DNA of 64,000 nucleotides from contig JBCBFT010000004.1 in the NCBI GenBank assembly GCA_038527485.1, forward strand, positions 59,811 to 123,810. The letters are read 5' to 3'. Shown here in pieces: positions 62,613 to 64,000 of the stretch. Source of the stretch: JALEFZ01 sp038527485. Lineage in GTDB: Bacteria; Bacteroidota; Bacteroidia; J057. Numbering within the stretch: position 1 is the stretch's first letter; every line of letters starts with the position of its first letter. Under the pieces are notes generated by a model, which had not been told where the DNA came from, did no database searches, and saw only the letters and a program-made list of their open reading frames with translations. Position numbers and translations under genes: made by a program.

Positions 62613-62652
62613 AAGGGATAAAGTATTGAAGGTCAAATAGCCTTATTTGGCT

Positions 62653-63288
62653 CTAAAAGTTAGGTGGGATTACATTTTTGAAGTGTCCATTCATCTTCAC
62701 CTTTGTTTTCAATCGTTCTGTCTCTTCTACTACAGGCAGAATAGCAATAAGGTGTTTTTTAATGTAATCCATGCGGTCTATTTCTCTGTTGAATGAAAGA
62801 AGTTCGTACTCTTGTTTGAGCGACAAGCCAATGTGATGCCCGATGAGATAGGCGGTCAAAGGCTCTTCTTCATCTCCAAAGGTTTTGTGTATGCCCAAGG
62901 CTTGATGAAATTGAATCAGTAAGTCACTCACTTCTTCCAACGTTTCAGCGGCTATGTCCATCTCATCAGAGATGACTGTAATTTCTCCCCCTGGATACAG
63001 TTTGTCAGGTGACTCTTGGAAAAAAGAATCTATCCTTACGCGCTGAATACCTTCAGTCGTGATATCCATTTCCCCGTTGGCATACTTGCGATCAAAAGCA
63101 ACCACTTTTACCTCTGTCGCGATGGTCACTACATGCTGATCAATCACAGTAGGAATACCAAAGGTCGAAGATTGCTCCAGACATTCGTTGATAAGTTGTT
63201 TGTACCGCTCTTCAAAAATATGTAGTCTAAGTTGCTCTCCAGGAAAGACAACGAGACTAAGCGGGAATAATGGAAGAAATTGAGACAT
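62653..63288 (-). CDS. Lon protease N-terminal-type substrate-binding protein
   Basis: 211 residues. The LON_substr_bdg fold is recognised from 'FLPLFPLSLVVFPGEQLRLHIFEERYKQLINECL' (family opening 'lplFPL..v.fPg..l.LhIFE.RY'), 'FGIPTVI' and 'GIQRVRIDSFF'. No ATPase or protease domain follows, so it is a stand-alone domain as in many bacteria. It is presumably involved in substrate or partner recognition; the function is unproven. Confidence 0.9.
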   Translation of the reverse strand: MSQFLPLFPLSLVVFPGEQLRLHIFEERYKQLINECLEQSSTFGIPTVIDQHVVTIATEVKVVAFDRKYANGEMDITTEGIQRVRIDSFFQESPDKLYPGGEITVISDEMDIAAETLEEVSDLLIQFHQALGIHKTFGDEEEPLTAYLIGHHIGLSLKQEYELLSFNREIDRMDYIKKHLIAILPVVEETERLKTKVKMNGHFKNVIPPNF

Positions 63289-63763
63289 AGGACGATATCT
63301 TTAGCTTGTCCACAGACAATATGTATGCGTAAGTCCTCCTATGGTTTACGAATCCTTCCCAATAAGGATGTTGTGAACTTCACGCATTTTTGCTTTGCCC
63401 CCATCTAACTCTTCCTTCTCCTTGATTGTTCTCTATATGCCATTGTTTTCAGGGGGAAATTACCCTTTTGGGAAAGAAATGGCGTAATGAGGATTTGTTA
63501 GGCTTACGATCATTTTGATCAAAATCTTACATGATATCCAAAGCAGATAGTAGATGGGAATGGATGCTTGAGAGTAGGTGAAAATTCTGTATCCGTGATT
63601 TTTACATCGAAAACATATGCCTGTAGAAAGAGAAACTAGATTTTTCGACGACTCACCTAGTAGATCTTTCATACGATATCAAAAGATGCACACAACTAAG
63701 AGAGGGGAATCTTACGTATAAAGTGTAGACACATTTACCATTAAAGTCTTTCTACCCAAACGT
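63289..63763. other. Spacer without recognised gene
   Basis: 475 bp. The only frame of note (63460-63672, minus strand) has no resemblance to known proteins and a poor start context. Short self-complementary words (CCCTTTTGGG, TTTTGATCAAAA) are present but do not make a clear terminator or regulatory site. Confidence 0.35.
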
Positions 63764-63997
63764 ATGATCCGCAAACTACATCCAGCAACAAGTTCTACTA
63801 AGTGGTATGTAATTCCTCTACTTTTTATACCCTATCTCTTATCCTTTTTGGTTGCTGGTTTGATCCGTCTCTTTCGTAGTACATCCAGCAAAAAGGAAAT
63901 TCGAATCCCTACCGATGAAAAAGTAAATGCAGATCTTCAAGAAGTGATTAATAAGCATGAGCCGCTTGCTTCTGGTGTAGACTTTGCCCATCCATAA
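63764..63997 (+). CDS. Small single-pass membrane protein
   Basis: 77 residues with one transmembrane helix near the N terminus ('WYVIPLLFIPYLLSFLVAGLIRLF', about 14-37), a basic juxtamembrane stretch ('RSTSSKKEIR') and an acidic, soluble tail. The ATG and clean membrane profile support a real small gene. It was not recognised as a family and its partner genes would lie beyond the right edge. Confidence 0.5.
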   Translation: MIRKLHPATSSTKWYVIPLLFIPYLLSFLVAGLIRLFRSTSSKKEIRIPTDEKVNADLQEVINKHEPLASGVDFAHP

Positions 63998-64000
63998 GGA

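Noticed and set aside
63460..63672. Possible minus-strand small gene
   Set aside because: No family resemblance or start signal; composition like surrounding spacer.
1..64000. tRNA, rRNA, prophage or complete insertion sequence
   Set aside because: No cloverleaf, rRNA core, integrase or transposase sequence was recognised in the window.

Overview
The window looks like a chromosomal segment of a Bacteroidota bacterium, most likely a free-living or marine member of the Saprospiria/Cytophagia side. Evidence for this: a MurF-alanine racemase fusion; a PorP/SprF-family outer-membrane protein next to a giant PKD-repeat secreted protein (a type IX secretion/gliding-type pair); DUF4249, DUF4254, DUF4403 and GIN-domain proteins; OmpA-PD40 proteins; and a TTG-N19-TAnnTTTG promoter. 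The class-level placement is an inference. No rRNA, tRNA, CRISPR array, prophage or complete insertion sequence was seen.

Layout. 1-5.9 kb: minus-strand PKD-repeat giant (runs off the left edge) preceded by its SprF-like partner. 6-16.5 kb: DinB-like and zinc-ribbon pair, Nudix hydrolase, PD40 lipoprotein, MurF-Alr, YcxB-like membrane protein, PhoD-like phosphatase, Wzx-type flippase and a small membrane protein. 16.5-19.7 kb: a 107-bp structured tandem repeat, a secreted PKD protein, a 600-bp non-coding region (candidate small RNA plus a long palindrome) and ComB. 19.9-30.1 kb: DUF4403, a beta-barrel-like protein with a VWA lipoprotein, DUF1353, an acyl-CoA carboxylase beta subunit, a UPF0104 membrane protein, an AraC regulator, a PEBP protein and a GNAT. 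30.4-38.2 kb: multi-PAS histidine kinase with macro-domain and DUF429 genes, RluA-type synthase, PanB, DUF4249 and an orphan receiver protein. 38.3-50.5 kb: OmpA proteins, a DUF2520 dehydrogenase-like protein, GT4, a CDF transporter, a divergent adenylate cyclase / cNMP-binding protein pair, O-antigen ligase and a YjjX-type NTPase. 50.8-64 kb: DUF1415, a UPF1-like helicase, GIN protein, GT9 with DUF4254, an aminofutalosine-deaminase-like amidohydrolase, a collapsed two-gene remnant, GNAT, thymidine kinase, SH3 lipoprotein, ArsR regulator and a Lon-N-domain protein.

Most genes are housekeeping or envelope functions in short transcription units. The window's unusual content is mainly non-coding. 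(i) Six GTAG-headed hairpins with covarying 4-bp stems fit REP elements mobilised by RAYT transposases; several supply or abut stop codons. (ii) Two diverged copies of a ~110-bp long palindrome lie 32 kb apart. (iii) A 107-bp structured repeat is present twice. (iv) Two intrinsic terminators have no gene in front of them and suggest small RNAs or an attenuator. The most system-like coding content is the divergent pair of a transmembrane TPR adenylate cyclase and a cNMP-binding protein carrying a degenerate ParA/MinD-like domain. A beta-helix/HNE_0200-type gene pair appears to have collapsed by deletion into one out-of-frame remnant.
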